64,000 nt of DNA from Tetrahymena thermophila SB210. Its lineage: Eukaryota > Ciliophora > Oligohymenophorea > Hymenostomatida > Tetrahymenidae. The stretch is from the NCBI RefSeq assembly GCF_000189635.1, contig NW_002476554.1:649493-713492 (forward strand). Direction: 5' to 3'. A program made the translations under genes and the position numbers. Positions 48,201-62,002 of the stretch are shown here, piece after piece. Position 1 is the first letter of the stretch. Each line of letters starts with the position of its first letter. The notes beneath the pieces were generated by a model. The model had not been told where the DNA came from and did not search any database. It worked only from the letters and a program-made list of their open reading frames with translations.

Positions 48201-50288
48201 CATGGTTCTTCATTGTTTCATTTGATACTTGATCTTTCACAAACACTAAAAATTAATAGAAGCACATAATGGAAGCAAATAGATAAAAGACTAGTGAGGA
48301 ATTCTAGCTTGATGTATATTAATAAGCGTCTGATGATGTTGAAAGTACTTGTGTTTTATTTCTAAATTTTTTAGTAATATGAGACTATGTAAACGAAAAA
48401 TAAAAATAAAGTTACTCTGGAGAATCAAAAATTATATGAACGAATTTGTTAAATAGGACAACTCCTAGTATAAAGCATCCAACTGCACTCAAAAAAAACA
48501 CTATAAAATAGGTTATCCTAGCTATTTTATCATTGTCTAAGAAGTACTTTGAATAGAAGCTGTTAGTATAAAAATAATTTTTTAAAGCTATTTTATTAAA
48601 AAATGTTACATATAAAATAAAATAGTAGTTTTTTTATTTTATACTTTTAAATATCACAACATTCATTTTTATAATAATAAGAAGAAGAGCCAAGAAATTA
48701 CTTTGATAATTGTAACTAAATAATTGCATCAAAATATTTATTTGTTTATTTTTAATTTATAGATCTAAATTAATCCTCAAAATTTTCATAATTTCTATTT
48801 TTCTTCAGTAAATAGTAATGATTAATTTAAGGAATATTTATAGCATTAAATTTAATAGATCGAATTACTCCAATCTTATAAAATCTAAAAATAATTGCAT
48901 TTTATTCTTTAAGTTTAGTTCTAACAAATTTGAGCGAATTAGTTAGTGGTTTTACTTAATTAAAATTTAAGCTTATTCCTCTCTTAAAAAAGTTATTTTA
49001 TTTTAAATTAACAGAACAAATTTAACAAAATCTAAAAATAGTTGAATTTAATTATTAAAAATTAGTTCTAATCAATTTGAGTAAATTAATTATTTCACTT
49101 AATTAAGTTCTAAGCTCATTTCGATTAGATATTTGTTTATATTACTGTTTAAAATAACAGAAGTAATTTCTCTTATGCTTAGCACTCGCCTAGTAAACTA
49201 AAAAAAGATATAATGTAAAATTATTTGCCTTACTTCTAATAAATTTTAACAAATTAAAAGTTTCACTTATTAAATTTCTTTGCTTAAATTAACAGAAGTA
49301 ATTTATATTTCTTTAAGATAAATTTAACAAATAGAACACACAATTTTTTCTAAAATTTTATTATTCAAATTTAGCTCTAATAAATTTGATTAAGTGAAAG
49401 CAGTTTCATTTATTAAATTTTAATTTTACTCATAAAGCAGTAATATTTAAATTTCTACTAAAATTAGAAGAAGTAGTTTCTTATTTCTTTTTGAATGGCT
49501 TAAAAAACTAAAAATAACACTATTCATTATTTTATGCATTTTACTTTGCAAATATTATGATTTCTTTATAGTTGGTTTAATAAAAAATGAGAAAATCTTT
49601 TACCTTAAAAGCGTGCATGATATAGTAAAGAAAATAATTAGAGGTAAGGAAGAGGTAATGTCATTAAATATCAAATCAATTTTGCCAATTAATAGCTTTT
49701 CTCTTATGACTTCAAAATATTTATTATTAGCTGGCAAGCACACTTTGTTAAGGTCTTTTAGATTTATTTTAAATAATATTATTAGTTTTTTAATCGATTA
49801 TTAATAAATTAAGAAATCTTAATTAATTTTCAAATTATTTTTGTTTTTTATAGGGAATAAATGAATTCAACATTTTTTTAAAATTTGAAATATATACATG
49901 CATAACTGTCGTAAATCAAAAAGAAATCTTTTATGTCAATTGTAATTCCTATATTGAGTTAGCAATTTCTTACAACTGAATTTGTAGCACACTCTATCGA
50001 TTGCTATAACTTAACTGAATTAACTTATGGACATTATTTTATACAAACATTTCTGTAAAGCTATGTCTTTTAAGGATTAACGAAATAAATGTATGGATAA
50101 TCTTCCAAATCCCCTATCCCGCAAGGTCTATTATCAGGATCAAAAGGTTTTGACAATAAGGAAGGTTATCCTCTAATTAAGGCATACAAACTTACAACAA
50201 AAAATACTCCTAATGCACCTGCAAAATTAAATATCCACTTTTTATCTGTTTATACTTTAGAATCTGTTTATGAATTATTGCTTAACAT
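45256..50288 (-). CDS. Choline-transporter-like (SLC44/CTL) membrane protein with atypical C-terminus (610 aa, ten exons)
   Basis: Exons on the minus strand: 49898-50288, 49604-49742, 48178-48559, 47655-48015, 47244-47299, 47040-47159, 46866-46937, 46464-46596, 46108-46197 and 45256-45344; all junctions keep phase. The N-terminus has TM1 (FNFAGALGVFFVVSLYALI), then the CTL signature KPFDPDNRPCGIGDLEDYPY and CIKQCPQ, then LCLPANNKYFEVIREK. Further membrane segments include LPLIIFFTISCTLL, ITYFIVFFLSAVGCFILGVV, FLPVFAFFVTLLLFLIMFII and ILNILIIPIFIWMISIII. GAFLIGFTDWIRTPLELLEEY and the SYTKYAYID segment match the conserved CTL loop before the last helices. The final 120 residues (exons 7-10) are soluble and not CTL-like. 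Family members move choline or shape membranes. Exons 1-6 are firm; 7-10 less so. Confidence 0.78.
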
Positions 50289-50859
50289 TATTAAAACCAA
50301 CCCTTCCTTTTTTATAAATTTATATATCAACAACTTTTATATTAGTTAGAACTTGAAGCCTTTTAAATAAGTCTATTGTAATATTTTTATAATTATTTTA
50401 AATTAAAATAAAGATTCTATTTTAGTATCTATAATTCCTTTTGATAAACTATTTAATGTATTTATTATTAATCAATTTCTTAATAAAATTCACAAATAAG
50501 TAAGTATTACTAATAAATTAATATATTTCAAATTAAAACTTATCGCTACCAAAAACTAATATTTTTAATTATAATTATATTATAATCTCCACATATTTAT
50601 TTTTTCACTTTTAAAAAAATATATTATAAGGTAAATTATCTTTAATAATTCAAATTAATATAAATAATTTTATTAATTTTAAATATAAATTTAATATTTA
50701 TAAAATTTATATTTTAAAAACAAAACCTTAGAAACCAAATTTTCAAATATATATTTCGTTTTAATTTATACAATATATTAAAAATCTTTATTATTAAAAA
50801 TATAGTTTGATAAGAAAATGATGAATGAAACAATTAATAATTTAGAATAAATAAATGAA
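50289..50859. other. Intergenic spacer
   Basis: About 0.57 kb of AT-rich DNA between two minus-strand genes (promoter side of the SLC44-like gene, 3' side of the TPR gene). Nothing else is seen. Confidence 0.5.
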
Positions 50860-51980
50860 TCAATATATCTTTTAATTTATAATTATTTGAGAATTTTTTT
50901 TCTTATTTTTATTTTTTTCAACAATACTTTCTAAAATTTAATTGATCCTATTTATCATAGCAAGGTTGTTAACTTTTTTTGCAAATATAGCTGACTATTC
51001 GTAATAATTTAAGCATTAGTTTCTTAACCCTAAAACTTCGCTTTCATTTGCAAGGTTAAAGTAAGACACCATAGATAAATAATTAATTTAAGCCTTTTCT
51101 TATTCTGTCTTAGCTTTAGACTCATATCTTTTTATTGCTGACAGAGCTTTTTCAACACTTTACAGTGCTTTGTCATGCCTATTTAGCTCACTTAATATAG
51201 CTGATTTATTTAAGTAAGAAGTTATAATATCTTTTTAACAATTATCATAATTTTCTTCAGCTAATCTTTCTTCTAAAGAGATAGCATAATTAACAGCTTT
51301 TAATGCCTCTTAGAATTTCCCCAACTCTCTAAATTTATAAATAAAAAAAGAATCATAATCTTTTTCAAACAATCTTTATTAAAAATCCAAATATTGATAA
51401 AATCACTCATGCAATATCTCTACTAAATAACAATTAGATTGTTTTTACTATTGACTTTTGGGTTAAAATCAATGTTTATTGAAAATATATTTTTAAAATA
51501 ATAATTTTTTATGTAAAAATATTAAAAGATATTAAATTACCTATAAATATAACTTAAATTGTTAAATGTGAGAACTCTCAAACGATTCAAAGGTTAGTAT
51601 TGCTTGAAAATTTTAGGAATTTGTTTATTAAAAAGTATGTCAACAGCTTTTAAAATAATTTTAGAATCATCACTAAATTTATTTAACTGTATTGACGTCA
51701 TATTATATTTGTTAACTCTCTCAACAAAATCTGTAATTTCAGATTAGAGAGAAAACCCTAAATCTTTCATGTTACCATCTTCAATGCAAAATAATCCACA
51801 ATATATTAACTTTTCTTAAACTAATATCTGCTTTATGTTTGATTAGTCACTTTCACTCTTCAAAATTTCTGAAAAAGTATGAAGAACTTTTAAACCGCTC
51901 TATGTGACCACATTGTCCTGCTTGATTTCTTCTGTATTCTGTATTTTAACCAAACTTAAATTTTCTTTATCAATATTCAT
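50860..51980 (-). CDS. Tetratricopeptide-repeat protein (302 aa, two exons)
   Basis: Exon 1 is 51541-51980 (ATG at 51978-51980) and exon 2 is 50860-51328, joined in phase (AG/A) and ending at TGA 50860-50862. Helical repeats of TPR type are visible: RLRVLTFNNLSYIYRELGKF then QEALKAVNYAISLEERLAEE, and SYLNKSAILSELNRHDKAL then QSVEKALSAIKRY. The paired pattern (aromatic/small residues, then Leu-Gly-x-x-x-x-Ala-Leu) is typical of the large TPR families in ciliates. The N-terminal 100 residues are not recognised. The C-terminus is a Lys/Asn-rich coil (ILESIVEKNKNKKKN). It probably acts as a protein-binding scaffold; its partner is unknown. Confidence 0.85.
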
Positions 51981-53150
51981 CTTTGTATATAATAAAATTC
52001 TAATAATAACTTAACAGAAATAATTAACTTTCTAATATTTCTTTATAATTGAATGAAAATTTATTAAAAATCATTGATTAATATTTTTAATCATTTAAAG
52101 AAAATAATCAAACAAACAACCAAAAAGCCACAGTAAAATTAGTCTAAACAAATATCGCAAAAATTTTAATAATTTAATCTATTAAAATTTAATAAATTAA
52201 TTCTAATTTCTAATAAGATTTAAAATTAATTTTACAAATAAATTTAAATTCATTTTTCTTGATTATTTTTTACATAGCAATACAAAAATAGGCGATAAAC
52301 TTTTTATTTAATATGTTCTTAATTAAAATTATTAATTATTTTTTTTTTATATAATTTTATTTTGTTATTGATTAATTTAAGTGTAAACTTTTTTTTACTT
52401 TTTTAGTAAAATATTTCAAGGGAAAGGATATAGATATTAATATTATTAATAGTAGCTTAATTTTTGAGAACTTCAATAGGATAAATAAATCATTATTTAA
52501 ATTACCAAAAATAATAATCTGATTAAGTAAATAAAATTATAACAATAAATATTTTTTTAATCTAAATTTTGATTTACTGAAATTCTTCATATTCTTTTAA
52601 TAGTATGAAGTCTTTGATCAAAAGAAAGAAAATATTCAAAATAAAATATTTGTAATTAAATTGAATTATAAAAACAATTAATTTATCTCTTTACTTAAGA
52701 TTGCATTAATGCTTGAATTAGAAGATCCTTTATTATATTATTTAATGTGGATAAAATATTTCTAATGACACTTATTATTAATATAGAAGAATATATTTTT
52801 TGCATTATATATATTTTTTTTTAAATTGATTAATATTTAAAAAAAGAATTATAAATATGATAAAATCCAAATCTAAATTTGAAATTTAAATTAAATCTCT
52901 TTTTTTAATTCCAACTTTAGAATCATACAAAGATAAATTTACAAATAACGTTTTTTCAAAATGTTTATATGTTTAATTAGGTGAATAAATACTTATCAAC
53001 TAAAAATAAATGCTATAATAAATATTGTTTTATATAATATCACAAAATAGTAATAGTATAAAGTAAATAAGGTAAACTTTATAAATTAATTATCTAAGCA
53101 TATAGATTTATACAATAGTAATCATCAAAATAAGTATTATAAAAATTGAG
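51981..53150. other. Intergenic spacer
   Basis: About 1.2 kb of AT-rich DNA between divergent genes (TPR gene leftward, small secreted protein rightward), so it should hold both promoters. No distinct motif or gene is seen. Confidence 0.5.
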
Positions 53151-53513
53151 ATGAAGTTTTTACTATTTCAACTTTTATTTTTATCCTTAATTTGCAAAAT
53201 TTATGCTGAAAATTAAAACGAAGGAGGAAAAGTATAAATAAAAATAGTTTAGAATTGCATTTTAGATATTGATAAACCACTACCATTCACTTTAGAATGT
53301 GGTTTATTTTACCTTAAGTATTAAAGTTGTTTAAACAATTGCTTCAAAAAATAAATTGCAAATACTTTAAACAACTGTACTTAATCTTGTGAGTCAAATA
53401 ATCCTTGTAGTGATAAAGAATTTGAATCTGTTGGAAAATGCTCTATTCTAATAACTAGTTCCTTAATCTAATAAATCTTTATAGGATTAATTTTTATTTG
53501 TATGCTTCTATGA
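53151..53513 (+). CDS. Small secreted cysteine-rich protein with hydrophobic C-terminus (120 aa)
   Basis: Frame from ATG (53151) to TGA (53511-53513). The N-terminus MKFLLFQLLFLSLICKIYAE is a good signal peptide with likely cleavage after about residue 20. The mature part has evenly spread cysteines (QNCILD, LECGLF, QSCLNNCF, NNCTQSCE, NPCSDK, GKCS) that should form disulphides. The last 20 residues (ILITSSLIQQIFIGLIFICM and on) are hydrophobic and end at the C-terminus, like a GPI-anchor signal. A small surface or secreted protein is the natural reading; I know no named family with this spacing. Base composition is clearly different from the flanks. No intron is needed. Confidence 0.75.
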
Positions 53514-54717
53514 GTTTTTTTATTAAAAATACGAACATAAAAATTGAAATAATTACTAAGATTAATATTAATTATCTGTTTTATGTTATTTTTATTTCCC
53601 TTATATAATATTTTAAATAGACAATAAATAATGTTAAATATAAAAACAAGAAGGTTGGGAAACAGACAAATAGAAAGTCAGAATATTTCTATAAAAATAA
53701 ATATAATATTAAAAAATATTTATGACTGTTTATTCATCTAAATTAATAATCTATCTTAAATAAATATATTTTTTTTTAATTTTATATTAATTTCTTCCTC
53801 AATTAACTTTTTAATTCTCTTTTAGTAATTTTTTGATTATTAATTATTTGGTGATTTTTTTAAATTTTCTTCAATACAATCTACATTTATAAAGTAGAAA
53901 AAGGATAATTGGATGACTTTTCGATAATAGAAATTATACCCTAAATACTTTAGAATTATATATATATCCTATATTCACATTATTGACACTTTCCTAAAAT
54001 TTAAATTTTAACACATGTTTTAAAAGTTAAAAATAGTAACTCGCAAATTTAGTGACTTAATTGATTGTGATTTAACCGATATTCTACAGTATATGCAATT
54101 TATTTGTAAATTTTATTGTTAAATCTATAATTTATTTAAAAACGCTCAGGGTAGAAACTTTATTTAATTTTTTAGCAATATTTTTACAATTAAAGCATTT
54201 AGTAAATAATCTAAAATTAATACACTCTGATTTTTATTAATTAACTTTTGCTAATTAGTATAGCTTACTGATACTCATTAAAATCTATCTTATTAAGCTT
54301 ATGTAAAAAAAATATTTCTATTAGCAATATATCTTCATTTTAAAAATTAATTGTATGTTGGTTTAAATTCTGCTATTCAGCTAATTCATAATAATATAAT
54401 TTTAATATGTAGAAGTGATTATTTTACTGTGAAAAAAATATTAATTAATTATTAAATTAAAAAATGATAATAATAATAGTGTAATTTAAAAATGATATTA
54501 GAGAAATGAAGAATAATTTGAAAAAAATACAATAATAAAAATTTTAGAATTTTGGGTATTGATTCTATGAAACATTTAAACAAACATTCTAAATTTCCAA
54601 TAAATAAGATAAAATAATATTGATAAAAATTAAATTAAATTTATTTATTTGTTTTATGACTTTATTTTCATATTTTTGGTAAGTAAGAAATAAATATAAA
54701 TATTTATATTTATTCAT
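53514..54717. other. Intergenic spacer between convergent genes
   Basis: About 1.2 kb of AT-rich DNA with no supportable gene. The block near 54030-54130 (AACTCGCAAATTTAGTGACT, TTCTACAGTATATGC) loosely recalls 33370-33440 in the array spacer (TCTACAGTAAATTAG with a similar context), but the match is too weak to call a repeat. Confidence 0.45.
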
Positions 54718-57700
54718 TCAAACTTTATCATATTTATTTTATATTTTCCTTTGCTTTTTAGAGCAGTCAGATACTCCTGATTTATTGCTAATTTATTGTG
54801 GTCCTTATTCAATGTAGTAAGCATTGGGTGTAATTCTTTAGAATTCTTTTAATTGATTATACCCATTTCTTTCGAAAACTAGATAGGATTACAAGTCAGA
54901 GAAGAGAGGTCTTGGAGCATATATAACAAAGTTACCTTTTAAATCAGTATAGGTTTAAGCTATCAATGTGCCATCCTATCCTTACTAGCCTTCGAAATAA
55001 AGAGAAACTTTAACGAATGGTAAATACTTATTAGGGTAGAGTTTGCAAGTTGTTTTTTCATAGACCTTAGATTTGATAGGGATAGTATTTCTTTCATCAA
55101 CATAGTACAATTTCTAGAAAGGATTCATAGCTAATTAGAAATTTGCATCACTCTTTAAATAAAAATCATCGTTAGATGCAGCATTTGCATCATATTGAAG
55201 GGTAATTTATGGAGTCAAAGTTTCATAACCAGCATGGATAAAGACAAGCTTACCATCGTAATTAAGTCCTTTGGCAACCGTTCCAGTTAGAGTGAATTCA
55301 CCTTCTTGGTTGGAATAAGTATATGAATTATCGATAAACCTTTAACTAATAAATGAAACTGTGATATATGTGCCTCCTAAAACTAAACCAGAGTTTTTAT
55401 CATTGATTTTTCCTTTAATTGTGTATTTGACCCTCAATCTTTCAGCTGCTAAAGTCAAATTATTGTACTGGTAGTTATCGTTGACAGAAAGGTGAATTCT
55501 GCGCTACTTTTTATCAAAGTTAGCATCAGCTGGTTGCAGTTCTATAACAAAAGCATAGACATTACCTGTTACTAATCTTAAATCTGGCAATGCAAAGAAT
55601 CCATTAGCGTCTGTAGTTGCTTAGAATTTAATTGATGGTTCTACTTCTGAATAAGCTACAACATTGCTTTAAGCGATAGGATCTCCAGTAATAGATAATC
55701 CATGACCGTGGATAAATCCATTAGTATAATCAGTTTCAGCTGCTTTATTTAAAAGAATTTGAATACCAGTAATGGTAAATTTATTTTCAACAGATAAAAT
55801 AATATCAACTGAATTATCTTTATAGTTTTGTTTTTTTCCTTCAGCTTTAGCAACATAAAAGAAGCCTTCTTAAATTTAAGTCTTGATTTCAAATTGACCC
55901 TATTCATTTGTGTAGACAAATAAAGTATAATCTGAGAAATCAGTTTAAGTGAAGTGGAGAATAGCTTAAGCGCTTGGAAGAGGAGCTTTAGTTTCTGCAT
56001 CTAAAATGACACCACTAATCAAGCAGTCAGTAAGGGACTTCTTAATTTCTATTTCTTTATGAACCTTATAATTATTGCTATCGTTAAATTGTAAATCAAA
56101 GCTATAAGTTTAGTAGTCAGCATCAATAGCCTCTTTAGGGAGCTATATTTAGACATTTGCTTTATAATTATAACCCATCATTACTTTTTATCTAAAGTCA
56201 AAACTACCTATTTTTTTTAATTTAAAACAATTATAAAATGAATAATAAATTTATAAAAATGAAAAATTGTTAGCTTGAAAATTAATTTTTATTTTATTGG
56301 TTGATTATTCTTTGCATAAGATTTGTGTTTGGACAAATAATTCATATTAATTAAAGATTTTACCATTTCTATTGAATCCTTCACCCATATCATGGATTCC
56401 ATGAGTATGAGACTCATAGTCAAAGGTTAGCTGAATAGAAACTCCAGCAACAGGTTCACTAATCGAATTTAGAACAGAGCCTGAAAATTAGAGCATAATC
56501 AGTTTTCTTTCCATTTTTGATATTCTGTTTTCAATCTTGTATTGGTTTTAGTTTCCTAACTTAATGGGTTCTATTCTATCAATAAAGTTATTACACTTGA
56601 TAGATAGATAACTCATATAATCATCATCATAATTTACATCTATTGAAAACAAGTAATCTCCTGATAAGACACTAACTGTAGTATAAGGTAAAGGTGTAGT
56701 TGGTTCTTTGAAACTGTCTTTCAAAACAAGAGAGAGTGAGCAGAAAGGAACAGGTAAATTATTTTCATCGATAATTTTTCCTGTAAATGAAGATTTCCAC
56801 CAATCACCTGCTAATGTGATTTTATAATTTGTTACTTAAAATGAGTTTTCTTTAGTAAATTAAACAGTGTCGCTATACTATTTGAATTTCTCTTTGTCGA
56901 CCTACATTATTTTTTTAAATAATTTTTATTATTAAAAATATATTTTAACCTAAATCAAAAATAAAATCTATAATTTTCCTTTTATATATTTTCAATTTAA
57001 ATTAAAAGATGAATATTACTGTTATTTTGGCGTTGAGAACATCTTAAGTAGTTGGTGAAGGTACTTTGATAGTAAATTGACCCTTTAGATCTGTTGAACC
57101 TGTGAATGGATTGGGGATATTATCAATGAAAACTTTAATAATAGCATTCTAGACAGGTATAAATTGCTTAGTAATGACTGAACCACTGAATAATCCATTT
57201 AATTGCATTCCAAGATTAATTTATAGGTTTTCCAAAGTATACTTATTTTTATAATTAAGTGAAAACACTTAATCGCTAGCAGGAAGAGCTCCAGAGGCAA
57301 ATTTAACTTTAATAGTATATGAAGGTCCTAGATGGAGGTTCAATTATATTTTGAAAGTACCATCACTATTTACATTAACTGCTTTGTTAACTAAAGTATC
57401 TTAATTTTCAATAGCTGGATCAATAGAAGTAATTGTATAACTACCTTCAGTAATAACCTAGTTAGTTTCACCGTTGTAGAGAGTACCAGAAATTAAACCT
57501 TACTAGGGTATAATTTCAAATTTAACACCACTTTTAAGGCCAGTTATTGTGTAGTTATTTTATCTATTTAATTATCCTACATCAGTTTTAGCACTCATGC
57601 CATAGTCAGTGTCTATTTGAATTTAAGAATCGTAAGTCAAATACTTTTCAACAACGAAATCACATCTAAAGTTTCCATTATCCTTAAATGCACATTTCAT

Positions 57701-60246
57701 ATTTTGTTCTGGGAAAGGCTTATCAGCAATAACTGATATTCTACCTTCTGTCAAAGGCTTATTGGTATTTATATCATAAAGATAGCCTATAATTAAACCA
57801 TAAGTTTGAACTCTAGATACTTGCACCTATTTAAAGTCTGCATCGAATAAGCTAGCCTTATTAGGACCTAATTCTCTCTTCAAACTCAATTCTTAAAACT
57901 CTTCTGATGCTTAACTTGCAATAGTAATCACATAATTTTCTGTATTTTATCCTTAGAATTGGTGAGAGAAAAAACCTTAGCTATCAGTTTTCAAAGGAAT
58001 AGTGTCAGTATTTTTATCTATTTAAAAAAACAAAAAATGTAAACAATAAAGTTGATATTTGATTCAAATAAATTTATAAAAATTATATTCTTAATTTATT
58101 TTTTTATATTTTTTTTAAGTTTAAATAATTTTTCCATGCTTTTTGTACTAATTTGAAAATTTTATTTTTTTTTATAATAGTGAATTTTATAATAAATAGT
58201 TATTTACTGCTGGAGTAAGAAATGGTGATGACAATATCGTATTCTGGAAGTGGAGTTTTCAAAGTTTTTTCAAGGAAAGTACCAGTGACATTTATAGTAA
58301 CAGGAACAGGTTTTAAAGTTGCTTTTAGTATGCCTACATCTTCTGAATAGAATTTATCTTCAGTAATTTTTAAGGGATAATTAAAACCAGGATCATAGAT
58401 ATCAGAAGTGTAAACTATTGAACCTTCGTATTTTCCTTCGTTTTTGAAACCAGTTACTAAAATGGTGAATTTACCATTACTGTCAGTTTGAACTGGATCT
58501 GCCAAAGCCTTTACTGCACTAGTTTAGGCAAATGAAACCAAGAGATTTGGTATGGCAGAATTGTCGATAGAGCTTTGAAAAATACCAGTTATAGTTCCTT
58601 TTATTGGTTCAGTGGTGATGTATACAATCACAGGATCAACTTTAAATTAGTTTTGGCGAAGGAAATTAACTGTGGCGGTGCTTCCATATAAATTATTTGA
58701 ATTTACTGCAGGAGAAGCTGTTATCACACAAATAATTTTTTCTTCTTGATTGAATTCTGTTGAATCTTAGAAATTAAGTTTTCCATCGTCACCTGTAGTT
58801 CCCAGCTAATATTACTTAACATGTTAAGAGTTGCTACCACTTTAGCAAGAAACATTAACTGCGGAGCCACTGTAAGGTTTATTAGTAGAGTGCTCGACAA
58901 CATCAACTTCTAAATTTAGATTAACGCTTCCCTTCTTGAGAACAATAGGCTTATCAAATTCGAAATATAAATGATCAACTATGTAAAAACCTTAAGTATA
59001 TTCAGTGTCTTTCTTAATATTCCAAGGTAAGTACCCATCAGCATCAATTGAAAGATTACCTTTAATAACAAATTTAATTTTAATATATATTTTAATTATA
59101 TATTTAAAAGTTGAATTGTTTCCTTATTATAATTTGATAAAATATTCATTCTTAATTACTAGTAAATATTTATGTTTTATTAAAATTTGTTTTCTTCGAT
59201 GTAAAAAATTTATTAGATTTTTAATAACAAATACATCTATTTGCCTTTGAATAGTATTTTTTTAGATTTTTATTTTAAAATTTTTATTTGCCTTCAATAA
59301 AATTTTTTGCTATTAATAATTTATTTAGCTGTTTTAGATTTTAACTGAATTTTTTTTAATAGCTAATATTTCTTTTTATCTATTTGTATTTCTATTATGC
59401 TTTTTTAGAATGAATAAGTTTCTATTTAATTATTTTATTATTAAATAATATTATATTTCTTGTTTAAGCAAATAGAAAGAATGAACAATCATTAAATCCT
59501 AATTACCATAAATTGGGTTAAGCTATTCTAAGTACATTACAACATCAAATTAACCATTATCTCCTGTGTAGACAGTCAAAAAATCTTAGAAAACAGGATA
59601 ATCAATTGAAATTGATAATTTTGCATTAGCTATGCCTTGACCTTCTTCATTCTAAACTGTACCCTTCAAATGAGCTTCTTTTGGAATGTTAGGATGGTAA
59701 ATAATTTGATCGTTTAAGTCATATTCGTTTGCATTTGTAGCACTTTTAGTTAAGTCTTTGGTGATAGTATTTGCTAGAATGTTTTCGCCTTAACCAGATG
59801 AGATTTCTATTTGAACTGGAACTGTATCATCTGTGACCTATCTCTTAAAAGATCCTTTCAGTGCAACTAAACCATTCACATCGTGAGTCGCTTCATAAGC
59901 ATCAGAGTCGACTGTAATTTTTATCTGTTATAAAATTAATTTGGTTTTTTATGATAAAATAAAGTAAAGAGAAAGTTACTGAGCAATTTTAAACAGGAGC
60001 AAAGTGCTGTGTTACAAATTTTAATTTGATGCTAAAAGAAGGAAATTCAGAAGGTACAGTTTCATCAGCACTGATTCTAGATTTATCTATTAGATAAATT
60101 TTAAAGTATTTTTATAATAAAATATGTTAAATTTTACAGAAAGCTTGTATGGTAGGCAAATATAAAATGGCTATCAGGAATAAAGAATAAAGAGCCCTAT
60201 TGCGTGACTTTATTTATAGCAAATTCTTGCTTTTAAATTTCGACAT
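54718..60246 (-). CDS. Large secreted protein of repeated beta-sandwich modules (1503 aa, seven exons)
   Basis: Exons on the minus strand: 60138-60246, 59980-60086, 59507-59924, 58208-59059, 57020-58017, 56364-56901 and 54718-56207; all junctions keep phase and the frame ends at TGA 54718-54720. A signal peptide or anchor lies at about residues 18-37 (ALYSLFLIAILYLPTIQAF). The rest is about 10-12 modules of the carboxypeptidase-regulatory/CnaB-like type: a GxI/GxL strand, a P-rich turn, then T-D-x-x-G-x-F. Examples are AHLKGTVQNEEGQGIANAKL, SNGKFTILVTG, SFTGKIIDENNLPVP, TNEQGQFEIKTQ, TDANGFFALPDL and TYTDLKGNFVIYA. No enzyme motif is visible and the C-terminus (SDCSKKQRKIQNKYDKV) has no membrane helix. 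It is likely a secreted or surface-coat structural/adhesive protein. Confidence 0.85.
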
Positions 60247-62002
60247 AAATATGGCTTGCTGGATTTTTCACTAACTAACTTACTACTTACTAACTAACTT
60301 GTTGAACAAGTGGTCTATATTATTTTTTGTAATTGTTTTTCTAGTTTATTTAAAGATGCTAACAAAAAGTATTAACTAAGATTGCTATTTGTTAATTTTT
60401 CTTAATAAGTGTTTAAATTCTTTTGATATATTTCTTAATCAAAATTTTATTTAAAAATATTTATTATTCTTTAGTTTGATTGATAGTATATTTTTTAACA
60501 CTTTTTAAGAAGTCTATATCTTTCTTTCTTTTGTATTCATTTATGAATTTCTTTCATTTGTATATTAATTAAAAGCTGTTAACATTTTTTCATAAAAGTA
60601 AATGATTTGATATATTTATCTACTTATTTACAATTACAAAGTATCTTAAAAAAATCTATTAATTTTAATCATTTTCAATATAAAATATAATAAATATTAA
60701 TCCATCTTATTAATAGATGTCTTAATTATGGTAATTTTAAAAAAATTAATATTTTATATGAGAATAAATGTATTCAAATAACCAAATTAATTACATTTTT
60801 AGATTTTGCATCCAGTAGTTTAACAGAAAAAATACATCTTTTAAATAAATTAAACTAAATTTTTGTTCAAACAAGCCAAATACTGGACTATAAAATGACT
60901 AATTTTTATTTCATTATAAAATTATGAATATTAATAAAGAAATACTATTAATAATTCGAAAAATGTTATTTAGAAAGTTTAAATTTTTACATTTAAACAA
61001 GAAAAAAATTATTTATTTTATCAACTGATAAAAAAAAGTCATAAAAGAGCCAGTAAATTTAAATGCATTGAATTTTTAAAAAATTTAATGATGATTTTGA
61101 TAAATTAAGCATTTTAAATTAATAAAAGAACTTAGAGTAGCTTATATGAACTATGATTTTAAATAAGATTGTAAAAAATAAAGATTAATCTATATTTTAA
61201 GAAATCTATTTAAATTATCTTTTTTATCTTATTAAAAAAAAATATGAATAAATAAAATTTAATTAATCCATCTCGAATAAATAAATAGAATAATTGTAAA
61301 GAACTAAAATTGAATGAATGTTTAAAAATAATTATTCATAAAAAAAATTTCAGATTATTTAGTAATGAATAAGATTTTTTAAATACTCTCGAAATACTAT
61401 CAATAATTTATTTTAATTTGTTAAAATAAAAGTTTATTTAAAGAAAATAATATCCAAAAAACTAAATAAAGCAATAGTTAATAAAATATATATTTTTTTT
61501 TAAAGCAAGTTGTTTTATTTTTATTGTAATAGAATTCTTTTATGCTATAGTAAGAAAGATATAAATTTAATTCTTAAAGTAACATAGATTGGTAGATACT
61601 TTGAATTAATCTTTCAAGTATAATTTCTATGCTTATAAATATTCTATGAATTTTTATTTAACAAATTTAACGATCAAAACACTTTTATTAATAGGGTTGT
61701 TTATTCTATTTAAGTAAATTTAAAGGTATAAATTTTGTCACAGTTATTGTTATCTTTACAGGTAAAAAGGTTTCTTGGTAAATTGAATGTATTAGTATGG
61801 AAAGAGGATAGCTTTTTACATATATATTACTATTGTGGAGAATAAGATTGAATAAGATATTGGTTATCTTTAAAAAGGAAAGAAAGCAACCAAAAATCAA
61901 TTTTTAATAGATTTTAGAAATATTGGTTGATTACTAAGCAATCTTTTTAATAAATTTAAATTTAGAGTTTTTTACTTACAAAAATCAAAAGAAAATTGAC
62001 AA
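60247..62002. other. Intergenic spacer between divergent genes
   Basis: About 1.75 kb of AT-rich DNA with the promoters of the large secreted protein (leftward) and the phosphatase (rightward). An ACTAACTTACTACTTACTAACT run at about 60272-60298 is a short degenerate tandem repeat of ACTA/ACTT. No gene is seen. Confidence 0.5.

Noticed and set aside
49613-49804. Plus-strand open frame opposite the SLC44-like gene
   Set aside because: It is the antisense shadow of exon 2 (49604-49742), whose minus-strand product CLPANNKYFEVIREK fits the family.
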